DNA of 64,000 nt from NCBI GenBank assembly GCA_030531555.1, contig JAUNNI010000007.1, forward strand, positions 1 to 64,000, in the 5' to 3' direction. The position numbers were made by a program, and so were the translations under genes. The notes under the pieces were generated by a model. That model did not search any database and had not been told where the DNA came from. It saw nothing but the letters and a program-made list of their open reading frames with translations. This document shows positions 16,615-24,958 of this stretch, piece by piece (the first letter of the stretch is position 1; each line of letters opens with the position of its first letter). Source of the stretch: Eubacteriales bacterium. Lineage in GTDB: Bacteria; Bacillota; Clostridia; Lachnospirales; Lachnospiraceae.

Positions 16615-17625
16615 TTAATTTCCATTATGTTCTTTATATTTCTTCATCATATCCAAGAACCATTCACCGGTTTCTGTCATATCTTCCTCTGTAAATCCAT
16701 TATATTCTAGAGTACCTTTTTTAATCAGGACGCAGGCTTCTCCATTTTTTGATAGATTCCAGATGCAGTTACTGATATTATGTTCATCCATGGCTTTCAT
16801 CCAAAGATCCGATGAATCAAAATCTCTAGGGAAACCACCAGTGTTTGCCGTCACACCGTATTCTGTTACAAAGATTGGAAGTCCCGCTTCGCTACACTTC
16901 ACCATACGCTCGCGAAGTTCTTCTTTGTGGGAGGCTGCATAAAAATGAAGAGTATACATGACATTCTCAAAATCAAGTGGATCTTCCAGCGCCTGATCCA
17001 CTCCCTGGGACCAGTCAGGAGTGCCGCAGATGATCAGAGCATCGGGATCATTTGCTCGGATAATCGGAATCACTTGATTGGCATATTCTTTGATTTCTGA
17101 CCAGGATGTTTCGTTTGGCTCATTACAGATTTCATAGATTACATGAGTCTCGTCTTTGTATTCTTTGGACATCATATCAAAAAATTCTTTGGCTTCTTTC
17201 ACATAACGAAGAGGAGTTTTCTCATCCAAAACATGCCAGTCAATGATAGCATACAGATCGGCTTCTTTGGCCAGGGCAACTCCATTTTTCACCAGCTGGG
17301 TGTTGGTTTCTTTATAATAATCATTTTTTGTATATCCATCCATGGCGGACACATACATACAAAGACGAATTACATTCACGCCCCAATCATTACGCATCTC
17401 TTCAAAAAGCTCAGGATTTAAAAATTTTTCCACACGAGTGATGGAGCTGGTGCTTACACCTTTTAGCTGGACGGGATTCCCCTTATGATCACATAATGTG
17501 CCATTTTCCACTTTTAATTTACCACAGTTATTCGGAGAGATATATCCATCTCCCGAACCATTGGACCCACAACCATATAAGGCCAGGATCAAAAGCATAC
17601 ATAATAAACCGATTATTTTTTTCAA
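16615..17625 (-). CDS. Glycoside hydrolase family 5 lipoprotein (cellulase-like)
   Basis: 336 residues from the TTG at 17625, chosen because GAGGGGG lies 8 bases upstream and because it places a clean signal (KKIIGLLCMLLILALYGC) at the N-terminus; a longer ATG frame from 17688 has no ribosome site. The lipobox ALYGC predicts a surface-tethered enzyme. The GH5 fold follows with the acid/base Glu in ICNEPNETSW and the nucleophile Glu in FVTEYGVT. It should cut beta-1,4-linked glucans or mannans. There is no carbohydrate-binding module and no linked transporter, so it may process oligosaccharides at the cell surface. Confidence 0.9.
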   Translation of the reverse strand: MKKIIGLLCMLLILALYGCGSNGSGDGYISPNNCGKLKVENGTLCDHKGNPVQLKGVSTSSITRVEKFLNPELFEEMRNDWGVNVIRLCMYVSAMDGYTKNDYYKETNTQLVKNGVALAKEADLYAIIDWHVLDEKTPLRYVKEAKEFFDMMSKEYKDETHVIYEICNEPNETSWSEIKEYANQVIPIIRANDPDALIICGTPDWSQGVDQALEDPLDFENVMYTLHFYAASHKEELRERMVKCSEAGLPIFVTEYGVTANTGGFPRDFDSSDLWMKAMDEHNISNCIWNLSKNGEACVLIKKGTLEYNGFTEEDMTETGEWFLDMMKKYKEHNGN

Positions 17626-17778
17626 TTGAAAACCCCCTCTGAAAATTGTTCTTTTATATATTTTATCAAATGAGAAATATGGGTACAATACTTTTCTCTC
17701 TTTTAGGATAAGAACATATATGATAAACTTTATAGTGATAGAAAAAATACCAATGAAAAAGAAAGACAGGAATACGTT

Positions 17779-18609
17779 ATGCTTAAATTAATCTCATGGA
17801 ATATTGATTCTTTAAATGCTGCTTTAACATCCGCATCTGCAAGAGCTGTTTTATCAAGAGCAGTGCTAGATACATTAAAAGAAGAAAATGCAGATATTAT
17901 CGCTATTCAGGAAACCAAATTACCAGTGACAGGACCTTCCAAAAAGCATTTGGAAGCTTTGAAAACATATTTTGAAGGTTATGAAATCGCATGGGTAAGC
18001 TCCAATCCGCCAGCAAAAAAAGGGTATGCCGGAACCATGGTTCTCTATAAAGAAGGTCTGGCAGCAGAAACGACCATTCCTAGAATCGGAGCTCCTGATA
18101 CCATGGATGATGAAGGTCGTATGCTCACTTTAGAATTTGATAAATTCTATTTTGTAAATGTATACACCCCAAATGCTGGGGATGGTTTAAAACGTCTGCC
18201 GGAACGACAGAAATGGGATGAATTATATGCCGATTATCTTCATGAACTTGATCAGAAAAAACCAGTGATCGCCTGTGGTGATTTTAACGTAGCCCATAAA
18301 GAAATCGACCTGGCTCATCCGAAGACCAATCATATGTCTGCCGGCTTTACTGATGAAGAAAGAGCAGGATTCACCAATCTTTTGGCAAAAGGCTTCATCG
18401 ATACCTTCCGCCATGTTCATGGGGATGTTACCGATATCTATTCCTGGTGGGGCCAGCGCATTAAAACCAGTAAGATCAATAACTCTGGATGGAGAATTGA
18501 CTATTTCTTAGTCAGTGATCGTATCAAAGATCTGGTGAGCAAATCCGAGATGATCGATTCTGGAGAAAGACAGGATCATACACCGATTGTTTTAGAAATT
18601 GATTTATAA
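17779..18609 (+). CDS. xth: Exodeoxyribonuclease III (AP endonuclease)
   Basis: 276-residue member of the exonuclease III/APE1 family that cuts DNA at abasic sites in base excision repair. Motifs in order: ISWNIDSLNAA (metal site Asn), IIAIQETKL (catalytic Glu), FVNVYTPNAG (Tyr), ACGDFNVAH (Asp/Asn), SWWGQR, RIDYFLVS and the terminal QDHTPIVLE (Asp-His pair). Length is usual for the family. Followed 18 bases later by the gene at 18628, probably the same operon. Confidence 0.93.
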   Translation: MLKLISWNIDSLNAALTSASARAVLSRAVLDTLKEENADIIAIQETKLPVTGPSKKHLEALKTYFEGYEIAWVSSNPPAKKGYAGTMVLYKEGLAAETTIPRIGAPDTMDDEGRMLTLEFDKFYFVNVYTPNAGDGLKRLPERQKWDELYADYLHELDQKKPVIACGDFNVAHKEIDLAHPKTNHMSAGFTDEERAGFTNLLAKGFIDTFRHVHGDVTDIYSWWGQRIKTSKINNSGWRIDYFLVSDRIKDLVSKSEMIDSGERQDHTPIVLEIDL

Positions 18610-18627
18610 AGAAAGGAGCATTTTGAC

Positions 18628-19101
18628 ATGGAAGAACTGAAAAACAAGATGAATCAGGTAAAAGAGCAGCAAAAGTCTATTGTTGTGAAAAGCTTTACCA
18701 ATGCAGAAGCCTTTGATCTTGGTTCCTACATCTATGAAAAAGCCTTAAAAGAGGGAAAACCTGTAGCAATTTCTGTCACCCGTAATCGCCAAAAATTATT
18801 CTATGCTGCCACAGAAGGTACTACCGTGGAGAATGATCACTGGGTGATGAGAAAAGAAAATGCAGTGTATTTTTTCAATAAACCAACTTTCGAAACCGGT
18901 CTTTATATGCAAATCCGTAATGACAATATTTGGGACAAATACGGTCTGGAAAGAGGAGAGTATTCTCAGAATGGTGGTTGTATCCCAATTATGGCAGAAG
19001 GCTTTGGCATGATTGGAACTGCAACTGTTTCAGGCATGAGTCAGGCAGAAGACCATATATTTGTGACAGAAGCCGTATTAGAATGGATTTCCAAACAATA
19101 A
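18628..19101 (+). CDS. Heme-degrading-domain/UPF0303 family protein
   Basis: 157-residue soluble protein of the GlcG/HbpS-like fold, UPF0303 branch: FDLGSYIYEKALKEGKPVAI, then VTRNRQKLFYAATEGTT, and the C-terminal SQNGGCIPIM and GTATVSGMSQAEDH. Relatives are linked to heme binding or oxidative stress in other bacteria; no function is proven for this branch. GAAAGGAG lies 11 bases before the ATG. It shares a transcript with xth and is closed by the terminator at 19112-19156. Confidence 0.82.
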   Translation: MEELKNKMNQVKEQQKSIVVKSFTNAEAFDLGSYIYEKALKEGKPVAISVTRNRQKLFYAATEGTTVENDHWVMRKENAVYFFNKPTFETGLYMQIRNDNIWDKYGLERGEYSQNGGCIPIMAEGFGMIGTATVSGMSQAEDHIFVTEAVLEWISKQ

Positions 19102-19111
19102 ATAAAAAATG

Positions 19112-19156
19112 ACCTCCAATTGTCAAGATTCCTCATCTGACATTTGGAGGTTTTTC
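19112..19156 (+). terminator. Intrinsic terminator
   Basis: Stem ACCTCCAA...TGTCA / TGACA.TTGGAGGT (one mismatch) followed by TTTTT. Ends the xth-UPF0303 transcript; the A-run on its left may also serve the minus-strand gene at 19174. Confidence 0.8.
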
Positions 19157-19173
19157 TATGCTATAGGTTCAAA

Positions 19174-19923
19174 CTATGGATTCTTTTTTTTGTACTGTAC
19201 AATCTTATCCGGTTCTTTCCATCTTAAAATCATGATGCAATGCTTATTCTCATAACAGGTGATTCTTCTAACCACACCTAGTTTTTTCGGAGAAAACTGC
19301 TTACTGTCGCGCATGGTAGCATCATTGCCTCCAGAATACCATAACATTCTGCCATCCTCACGATATCCTACAAAAACCATGGTATGCTGCCATTTTTTTC
19401 CTGCAATCCCGACAATATCTCCTGGCTCGAATGCCACATTTTCCACTGTGTCATCCGGGTAGAGGATTTCAAAGTCCTTTTCCTTCATTAATTTTTTTGC
19501 CGCAGTTCCTTTCAAAGTTACATCCCGATTACAATAAAACATTCGTCCTTTGGGAATAATTTCCATATCCTGTAGAACATAGGAGATATAGGATGCACAA
19601 TTACTTTGACGATTGCCGTCAATCTCTCTTTGAATTGTTGCACGGGCATTGCCATAAGAGAATTCATAATCCAACATAATTTGAGCCTTTTCTTCCAATA
19701 ATTGGAAGAATAGAGAGCGCTGATCAATATCAATCCATTCTTCCGTCGTCGCCTCTGCAAAGCTTTCTAACTCTTTTGGTTTACGTCTTACCTGCGTCTC
19801 GTTTATTCGTCTTTGAAGGGATGATTTGTCTGTATGATTTTTGCTTTTATACCCAATGAGAATAAGGGTAAAAATCATAAGGATAAATAATAAAAATACC
19901 TGAATATTGCCTTTTCTCTTCAT
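19174..19923 (-). CDS. Membrane-anchored papain-like (NlpC/P60-type) peptidase or amidase
   Basis: 249 residues: an N-terminal membrane anchor (about 8-25), a charged linker, then a domain with a catalytic-type Cys in RQSNCASYISYVL and His in KKWQHTMVFVGY, spaced and ordered as in NlpC/P60 and CHAP cell-wall hydrolases. The PGDIVGIAG segment between them is also typical. It probably acts on peptidoglycan peptides outside the membrane. Single gene; neighbours are unrelated and converge on it from the left. The exact family is uncertain because overall similarity to standard P60 domains looks low. Confidence 0.75.
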   Translation of the reverse strand: MKRKGNIQVFLLFILMIFTLILIGYKSKNHTDKSSLQRRINETQVRRKPKELESFAEATTEEWIDIDQRSLFFQLLEEKAQIMLDYEFSYGNARATIQREIDGNRQSNCASYISYVLQDMEIIPKGRMFYCNRDVTLKGTAAKKLMKEKDFEILYPDDTVENVAFEPGDIVGIAGKKWQHTMVFVGYREDGRMLWYSGGNDATMRDSKQFSPKKLGVVRRITCYENKHCIMILRWKEPDKIVQYKKKNP

Positions 19924-20035
19924 GATGAAAAAAATTCCTTTGATATAAAGATTTGATAAGTCTATTTTATAAAATAAAATGAAAAATTTACAGTGTCATT
20001 TTCTTAAGATATTCCAAAGAAAATATGGCAAAAAA

Positions 20036-20062
20036 CGAACCGCAACATATGGTTGCGGTTCG
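20036..20062 (-). terminator. Intrinsic terminator after the cytidylate-kinase-like gene
   Basis: Perfect 11-bp stem CGAACCGCAAC / GTTGCGGTTCG with a 5-base loop; on the minus strand it is followed by five T. It starts 9 bases after the stop of the gene at 20071. Confidence 0.85.
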
Positions 20063-20070
20063 TGAATCAT

Positions 20071-20667
20071 TTATGCTTCTCTTGCTTTTAAAGTTTCTAA
20101 GATTAATTGAACGGCTAAATCAATGCCAATTTTTTCTGTATTGATACAAAGATCATATCCATCTGGATCTCCTAAAGTATGCCCTGTATAGTTCTGGCAA
20201 TTTTTGCGACGTGCACCATCGATTTTTTTCGTCTTGGCAGCGATTTCGTCTTTGGAAACATCAGGCATAAGCCCGCACATACGATTGACTCTCCAGTTCT
20301 CGCTAGCATAAACATATACGCGAAGAACATGATCATAATTCTTCAGGAGATAGTTGGCATTACGTCCTAGAATAATACAGCTTTCTTTATCAGCCATATT
20401 AAAAATTGCTTTTTTCTGCGCTTCAAAAATTTGAACATCCATTGGCTTTGTATAAGTATCAAATAAACCATAAAACATGCTCATTTTTGAAGATGCTTTA
20501 TTCTCCCATCGATTTACCATGGCTGGATCCAGCTTAGGGTCCATGAGAGCAGTACGCATTACCATATCTTTATCATAATATTCGATTCCCAATGCATCGG
20601 AGAGTTTTCTGCCGATTTCACCACCACCGGCACCAAACTGTCTGGATATCGTAATAATTTTCTTCAT
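20071..20667 (-). CDS. Cytidylate-kinase-like protein (AAA_26 type)
   Basis: 198 residues from the ATG at 20667 (AAGGAG 9 bases upstream; an ATG at 20676 overlaps the ribosome site). The fold follows cytidylate kinase: KKIITISRQFGAGGGEIG at the N-terminus, IEYYDKDMV, and CIILGRNANYLL. The P-loop is altered: GAGGGEIG has no Lys, so it may not be a normal kinase. The family is widespread in Clostridia with unknown substrate. A second copy of the family lies at 30838-31452 inside an amino-acid operon. Confidence 0.8.
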   Translation of the reverse strand: MKKIITISRQFGAGGGEIGRKLSDALGIEYYDKDMVMRTALMDPKLDPAMVNRWENKASSKMSMFYGLFDTYTKPMDVQIFEAQKKAIFNMADKESCIILGRNANYLLKNYDHVLRVYVYASENWRVNRMCGLMPDVSKDEIAAKTKKIDGARRKNCQNYTGHTLGDPDGYDLCINTEKIGIDLAVQLILETLKAREA

Positions 20668-20750
20668 ATAAATCATCTCCTTGTATGAATAAGTATTCTG
20701 ATTACAATAATCAGCTTACTTATATCTTATCATTATTTTCAGAAAAAATC

Positions 20751-21386
20751 TCATTTTTTTCTACGATAGATTAAATAAGAATATACGGTAGGTACTAAAA
20801 TCATAAGAACGAAAAGGATGATAAATGCAGGAATACGCACTGGAAAGAATGTAAAGAGTATCATGAACAATCCACAAAGCACCCATAAAAATCCCGCCAT
20901 ACGATGAGTTTTATTCCAGTTCTCCTCATCAGATAATGTCCATGGAAGTTTAATCCCTACCATATAACTTTGTTTTACTTTTGGTAAATAATTGCCAATG
21001 ATCACAAATAAAACGCCACAGAACAATGGTGCATAGATCTCAACCTTAACATTTACCCCTAAAGCAGCAGAAAGAGTAATGGTCGATGCAAATAAACAAA
21101 CAATTGGGATGATCCAATGTAATAGACTTTTCACTTTATTCGATACATTGTTGTATTTTGGATCCATCTTCAGAAGAAATGGGAAGAGAAGATTAATAAA
21201 AAACAAAATCCCCGGAAATACCACAATACCTACAAACTTACTGCTCCATCCATTTGCTTCTCCATTGATATCCCAATGAGTAGCAATCTGAGCTGGAATC
21301 TTATCATACAGTAATAAACCTACAATAATTGGAATCAAACAAACAACAGATGTCAAAATTAATGTTCTTTTATTTTCCCTCATCAT
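20751..21386 (-). CDS. sdpI: SdpI-family membrane protein (DUF1648)
   Basis: 211 residues, about six membrane helices. The N-terminal DUF1648 motif IPAQIATHWDINGEANGW and the later GIKLPWTLSDEENWNKTHR motif define the SdpI family, known in B. subtilis as immunity protein to the SDP toxin and as a signal partner of SdpR. I start it at ATG 21386 because AAAGGAG lies 9 bases upstream. Its first 17 bases overlap the end of the ArsR-type gene. No sdpC-like toxin gene is nearby, so a general cell-envelope role is possible. Confidence 0.85.
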   Translation of the reverse strand: MMRENKRTLILTSVVCLIPIIVGLLLYDKIPAQIATHWDINGEANGWSSKFVGIVVFPGILFFINLLFPFLLKMDPKYNNVSNKVKSLLHWIIPIVCLFASTITLSAALGVNVKVEIYAPLFCGVLFVIIGNYLPKVKQSYMVGIKLPWTLSDEENWNKTHRMAGFLWVLCGLFMILFTFFPVRIPAFIILFVLMILVPTVYSYLIYRRKK

Positions 21387-21660
21387 GAGAAACATCTCCT
21401 TTCAATGCACTGATCCATAAGAATACTTCTTCTAAAACCGAAGCGTTCATACTATAATAAATAAAATTTTTCTGTCTTTGTTCATTTATCAAATCTGCTT
21501 TCTTTAATATAGATAAATGATGTGAGATAGTAGCTGGCGTCATGTCGAACTTTCCTGCGATTTCCCCTGCGGTAAGACTACCTTCCTTCAGATAATTAAG
21601 TATAGCTCTCCTGGTGGGATCGGATAAAGCCTTCATCGTATTATTTAAGCTCATAAACAT
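21370..21660 (-). CDS. sdpR: ArsR-family transcriptional repressor, SdpR-like
   Basis: 96-residue winged-helix protein: LSDPTRRAILNYL, recognition helix MTPATISHHLSIL, wing RQKNFIYYSMN. No cysteine metal-site motif is visible, which fits SdpR and not a metal sensor. It comes first in the operon and overlaps sdpI. Two perfect palindromes in front of it (21685-21706 and 21735-21768) are likely its own operators, so it probably represses itself and sdpI. Confidence 0.87.
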   Translation of the reverse strand: MFMSLNNTMKALSDPTRRAILNYLKEGSLTAGEIAGKFDMTPATISHHLSILKKADLINEQRQKNFIYYSMNASVLEEVFLWISALKGDVSHDEGK

Positions 21661-21684
21661 CGATCCTTTCTTCGAAATATAAAG

Positions 21685-21706
21685 TAATTAGATATATATC
21701 TAATTA
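21685..21706. promoter_or_regulatory. Palindromic operator 1 of sdpRI
   Basis: 22-bp perfect palindrome TAATTAGATAT/ATATCTAATTA, 25 bases upstream of the sdpR start. Its TAGA/TCTA halves recur in operator 2. Typical of ArsR-family binding sites. Confidence 0.65.
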
Positions 21707-21734
21707 GATGATAATCAAAATAGATTTATTTGTC

Positions 21735-21768
21735 AATAACTATTTAGAAAAATGTCTAAATAGTTATT
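21735..21768. promoter_or_regulatory. Palindromic operator 2 between sdpR and the glycine operon
   Basis: Perfect 14-bp arms AATAACTATTTAGA / TCTAAATAGTTATT with a 6-base spacer. It lies 32 bases before the -35 box of the riboswitch operon on the other side, so binding could also affect that divergent promoter. Confidence 0.6.
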
Positions 21769-21799
21769 ATAGAAACTTTGCACATTTTATAAAAAATAC

Positions 21800-21828
21800 T
21801 TGAGTACACTTTACTGCTGTGATATACT
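21800..21828 (+). promoter_or_regulatory. Promoter of the glycine-riboswitch operon
   Basis: -35 TTGAGT (21800-21805), 17-base spacer, -10 TATACT (21823-21828). Predicted transcription start about 21835. Confidence 0.65.
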
Positions 21829-21859
21829 AATTCAGTCAATCGAATATATATGTGATATG

Positions 21860-21965
21860 AAGTCTGCAGGATGACCGCAGATGGATCACACTCTGGAGAC
21901 ACTCATAAAAAGAGGACCGAAGGTGCAAACATTAGTGAAACTCTCAGGTAAAAGGACAGAGACTA
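21860..21965 (+). promoter_or_regulatory. Glycine riboswitch, single aptamer with 5' accessory hairpin
   Basis: The aptamer core is recognisable: P1 5' strand CTCTG (21891-21895), GACCGAAGGTGCAAAC (21914-21930) and CTCTCAGGTAAAAGGACAG (21941-21959), with P1 closed by CAGAG (21957-21961). Upstream, TCTGC/GCAGA (21863-21881) forms a hairpin in the place of a lost second ('ghost') aptamer. The 3' strand of P1 (AGAGAC, 21958-21963) is also complementary to GTCTCT (22004-22009) in the terminator, so ligand binding should favour the terminator and shut the operon off. It controls 22100-26125. Confidence 0.88.
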
Positions 21966-22000
21966 TTGAAACATTTGATCATAATGCAAATGAATCGTTG

Positions 22001-22028
22001 ATCGTCTCTTATGGAGGCGATTTTTTTT
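22001..22028 (+). terminator. Riboswitch expression-platform terminator
   Basis: Stem ATCGTCTC / GAGGCGAT (one G-T pair), 5-base loop, then eight T. It lies between the glycine aptamer and the first gene; its left arm competes with the aptamer P1 strand. Confidence 0.85.
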
Positions 22029-22099
22029 ATTTATAGACTTGTATCCTGATTGTATTATTTGGTTGAAAAAACATATACCTATAAAGGAGGAATATTTGT

Positions 22100-22834
22100 A
22101 TGAGCGCATTAGAAATTGCGAATAGTTTACCTATGTGGATCGCCTGTGGACTTGCGGTAGCAGTTGTTATCATTCAGGCATTACTTTTTGCCATCAAGGC
22201 TTATGGGGCAGGAAAAAAAGTTGGTTTAACAGAAAAACAGATGAAAAAGGCAATGAAGAGTTCTGCCATCACATCCATTGGACCCTCCATCGTTATCTTA
22301 AGCGGTATGTTATCCTTATTAATTACAGTTGGGGCTCCTGTAGCCTGGATGCGTCTTTCCATGATTGGTTCTGTTATGTTTGAATCTTTGGCAGCCGGTA
22401 TTGGTACCAACGTTGTCGGTGTTCAGTTAGGTGTTGATGAATTAACCCATCAGGCTCTTGCTATGGCTGTATGGACCATGGTTCTTTGTTCCATTGGCTG
22501 GGTTATTTTTGCAACATTTTCCGCAAACCGTATGGATAAAATTCAGAATAAATTGGGTGGTGGCGATGCACAGAAATTAATCAGTATTTCTGTAGCTGCG
22601 GTTATCGGTGTATTTGCAGCCATGTGTGCACAGCATCTGGTTAAAATTCTTCAGTTTAATCCAGAAACAAAAGCTTTCGCAGGCGTTGGATTTAGTAAAC
22701 ATGCCTTCGCATGTGTTCTTGGTGGCGTGATCATGGGTATCATGATGCAGGTTTCCAAGAAAATACCAGCTTTAAAAGAATGGAACCTGACAATCTCAAT
22801 CCTCGCAGCAATGATCATTGCAGCTGTTATCTAA
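22100..22834 (+). CDS. DUF5058 family membrane protein
   Basis: 244-residue integral membrane protein with about six to seven helices (around 12-33, 55-80, 85-105, 113-137, 165-188, 205-222, 226-244) and a conserved basic loop GKKVGLTEKQMKKAMKSS. I recognise it as DUF5058; the family has no established function. AAAGGAGG 8 bases before the ATG. First gene after the glycine riboswitch and 12 bases before a second membrane protein of similar size. A transport role, as one half of a two-protein carrier, is inferred from topology and operon. Confidence 0.85.
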   Translation: MSALEIANSLPMWIACGLAVAVVIIQALLFAIKAYGAGKKVGLTEKQMKKAMKSSAITSIGPSIVILSGMLSLLITVGAPVAWMRLSMIGSVMFESLAAGIGTNVVGVQLGVDELTHQALAMAVWTMVLCSIGWVIFATFSANRMDKIQNKLGGGDAQKLISISVAAVIGVFAAMCAQHLVKILQFNPETKAFAGVGFSKHAFACVLGGVIMGIMMQVSKKIPALKEWNLTISILAAMIIAAVI

Positions 22835-22846
22835 AGGAGTACAATT

Positions 22847-23548
22847 ATGGGAAATAATAAAGATTTTTTCGATAAAGAATATATGCCACAAATGAATCGT
22901 ATCGGTAAGATTACCGGTGCCCTTGGTGTTATCATCGCATTTGCACCAGCTTTAGTATTAGCTGTTGTTTATGGAATCCTTCCAAAACCAGCCGCATTGG
23001 CAACTGCTTTCGTTGCTGGTGCATCATCCTTCGGTGTTCTTTGGTTTGTAGAACCAATTTCTTACTTCTCCGTATTGGGACCTGTTGGTACTTATATGGC
23101 TTTCTTATCCGGTAATATTTCCAATATGCGTGTTCCTTGTGCTTCCATGGCTCAGATTTCTGCAGAAGTAGAACCAGGTAGCGAACAGGGTTCCATCATC
23201 GCAACCATCGGTATGGCAGTTTCCATCATCATCAATGTTTCCGTTCTTACTATTGGTGTTATTCTTGGTAGTTCCATCCTTGCAAAATTACCAGAATCTA
23301 TCACATCTGCTTTAGGATACCTTTTACCAGCATTATTCGGCGCTTTATTAGTACAGTTCGGTATCAATAAAAAAGTACATGCATTGGGAATCCTTATTTT
23401 TGCTTTCCTCATCAACGTTGGTTTAAATTTTGGCGTTTTTGCATGGCTTCCTGGTGCAAGCAATTACCTTGGTATCCTTACCAGTGTATTCTTATCCATC
23501 GTGGTAATGATTTTAACTTACAACGCTCAGCAGAAAAAATCAGAATAA
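22847..23548 (+). CDS. Membrane protein, probable partner of the DUF5058 protein
   Basis: 233 residues, six to seven helices, with small-residue-rich segments (GVIIAFAPALVLAVVYGIL; AFVAGASSFGVLWFVEPIS) and a conserved polar re-entrant-looking stretch SGNISNMRVPCASMAQISA. I know no named family for it. AAAGGAG at 22834 overlaps the end of the preceding gene's stop region, so both membrane proteins are probably made in equal amounts. Followed 29 bases later by an M20 amidohydrolase. Likely role: second subunit of an importer for the amidohydrolase substrates; inference only. Confidence 0.8.
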   Translation: MGNNKDFFDKEYMPQMNRIGKITGALGVIIAFAPALVLAVVYGILPKPAALATAFVAGASSFGVLWFVEPISYFSVLGPVGTYMAFLSGNISNMRVPCASMAQISAEVEPGSEQGSIIATIGMAVSIIINVSVLTIGVILGSSILAKLPESITSALGYLLPALFGALLVQFGINKKVHALGILIFAFLINVGLNFGVFAWLPGASNYLGILTSVFLSIVVMILTYNAQQKKSE

Positions 23549-23577
23549 TAATATAATCATAAAATCAGGTGATATCA

Positions 23578-24954
23578 ATGATCAAACAAGAGATATATGA
23601 TGAAGTGCAGGGATTACAATCCTTGTTACAATCATCTTGTCGACAGCTTTGGAAGAATCCAGAGCTTGGAGGAAATGAAAAGAAATCCTCCGCATATTGT
23701 CGTAAAGTTTTAGAAAAAGAGGGCTTTACCATCGTAAATAGTAAGGAAATGCCTTACGCTTTCTATGCAGAATACGGAAATGGTTCTCCTGTCATTGCCG
23801 TGCTTGGTGAATACGATGCCTTACCAGGCTTTTCCCAGACTACAAGTACAGTCAAAGAATCCATCACAGAAGGAGCGCCTGGTCATGCCTGTGGTCATAA
23901 TCTTTTAGGTTCCGCTGCCATGGTGGGAGCCATTGCCATCAAACGATATTTGGAACAGTCTAAAACAACAGGTACTGTTCGTTTTTATGGATGCCCGGAA
24001 GAAGAGCTCTTGTGCGGCAAAGTCAAAATGATTGCAGAAGGTATGTTTGATGGATGTGACGTAGGATTAAGCTGGCACCCAATGGATGCCAATCTTTCTC
24101 ATGCATCTGCTTATCTGGCAAATGCATCCGTAAAATTCTACTTCCATGGGGTTACAAGTCATGCAGCGTTTGCCCCAGAGAGAGGTCGAAGCGCTCTTGA
24201 TGCTGTGGAACTTACCAGCGTTGGATGTAATTATCTTAGAGAGCATGTGGTTGACCGCACCAGAATCCATTACACCACAGACAGCGGTGGTTTTGCCCCA
24301 AATATCGTGCCAGATAAGGCAAGTGCCTGGTATTTTGTGCGTGCACCACACATCAGTGATGTAAAAGATACCTTAAAACGAGTAGAGCGCGTTGCACAAG
24401 GTGCAGCCATGATGACAGATACCACTGTGGATATTGAAGAAGGCTATGGCTGTTGCGAATTCTTGGAAAACAATGCATTTGCAGAGCTCAGCTATCTCAA
24501 TATGATTGAAGCAGACGGTCCAAAATATACCCAAAAAGAATTAGATTTCGCAAAAGAATTACAAGCAAGCGTAGCTCCAGCCATTGTAAGTGGAATGCAG
24601 TCCACTTACAACAGTAATCATCCAAATATGTTCATGGGTGTCGGTTCCTTAGAATTATCAAAGAAATGTACCATGAGTGCATCTTCTGATACCGGCGATG
24701 TAAGCTTTATCATGCCAACTGGTTTATTTACCACTGCATGTTGGCCAATTGGATGTTCTCCTCATACCTGGCAGACTGCTTCTTGTGCAGGTACTACCAT
24801 CGGAGAAAAAGGTGCCCTTTATGCAGCAAAAATCATTGCTGGAACTGCTTACGATCTTTTGAACAAGCCAGAATATTTACAGAAGATCAAAAAAGAATTC
24901 GATGAACGTACCAATCCAGATTATGCTCCAATGGTAGCAAGTAAAAAGGAGTAA
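23578..24954 (+). CDS. M20-family amidohydrolase, AbgB-like
   Basis: 458-residue cytoplasmic metallopeptidase. Start at ATG 23578 behind CAGGTGAT; a GTG at 23569 is in frame but lies inside that site. M20 motifs: GEYDALPGF, GHACGHNLLGSA (metal ligand His and Asp-like position), YGCPEEELLCGK (catalytic Glu and metal Glu), and the dimerisation-domain HGVTSHAAFAPERGRSALDA. It is closest in look to AbgB (p-aminobenzoyl-glutamate hydrolase subunit) and related amidohydrolases that remove acyl groups from amino acids. Third gene of the glycine-controlled operon; stop and next start are 4 bases apart. Confidence 0.88.
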   Translation: MIKQEIYDEVQGLQSLLQSSCRQLWKNPELGGNEKKSSAYCRKVLEKEGFTIVNSKEMPYAFYAEYGNGSPVIAVLGEYDALPGFSQTTSTVKESITEGAPGHACGHNLLGSAAMVGAIAIKRYLEQSKTTGTVRFYGCPEEELLCGKVKMIAEGMFDGCDVGLSWHPMDANLSHASAYLANASVKFYFHGVTSHAAFAPERGRSALDAVELTSVGCNYLREHVVDRTRIHYTTDSGGFAPNIVPDKASAWYFVRAPHISDVKDTLKRVERVAQGAAMMTDTTVDIEEGYGCCEFLENNAFAELSYLNMIEADGPKYTQKELDFAKELQASVAPAIVSGMQSTYNSNHPNMFMGVGSLELSKKCTMSASSDTGDVSFIMPTGLFTTACWPIGCSPHTWQTASCAGTTIGEKGALYAAKIIAGTAYDLLNKPEYLQKIKKEFDERTNPDYAPMVASKKE

Positions 24955-24958
24955 AGAT

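Noticed and set aside
20751..21660. A full SDP-type toxin/immunity system
   Set aside because: Only SdpI-like and SdpR-like genes are present; no sdpA, sdpB or sdpC-like gene is nearby, so a toxin system is not supported.
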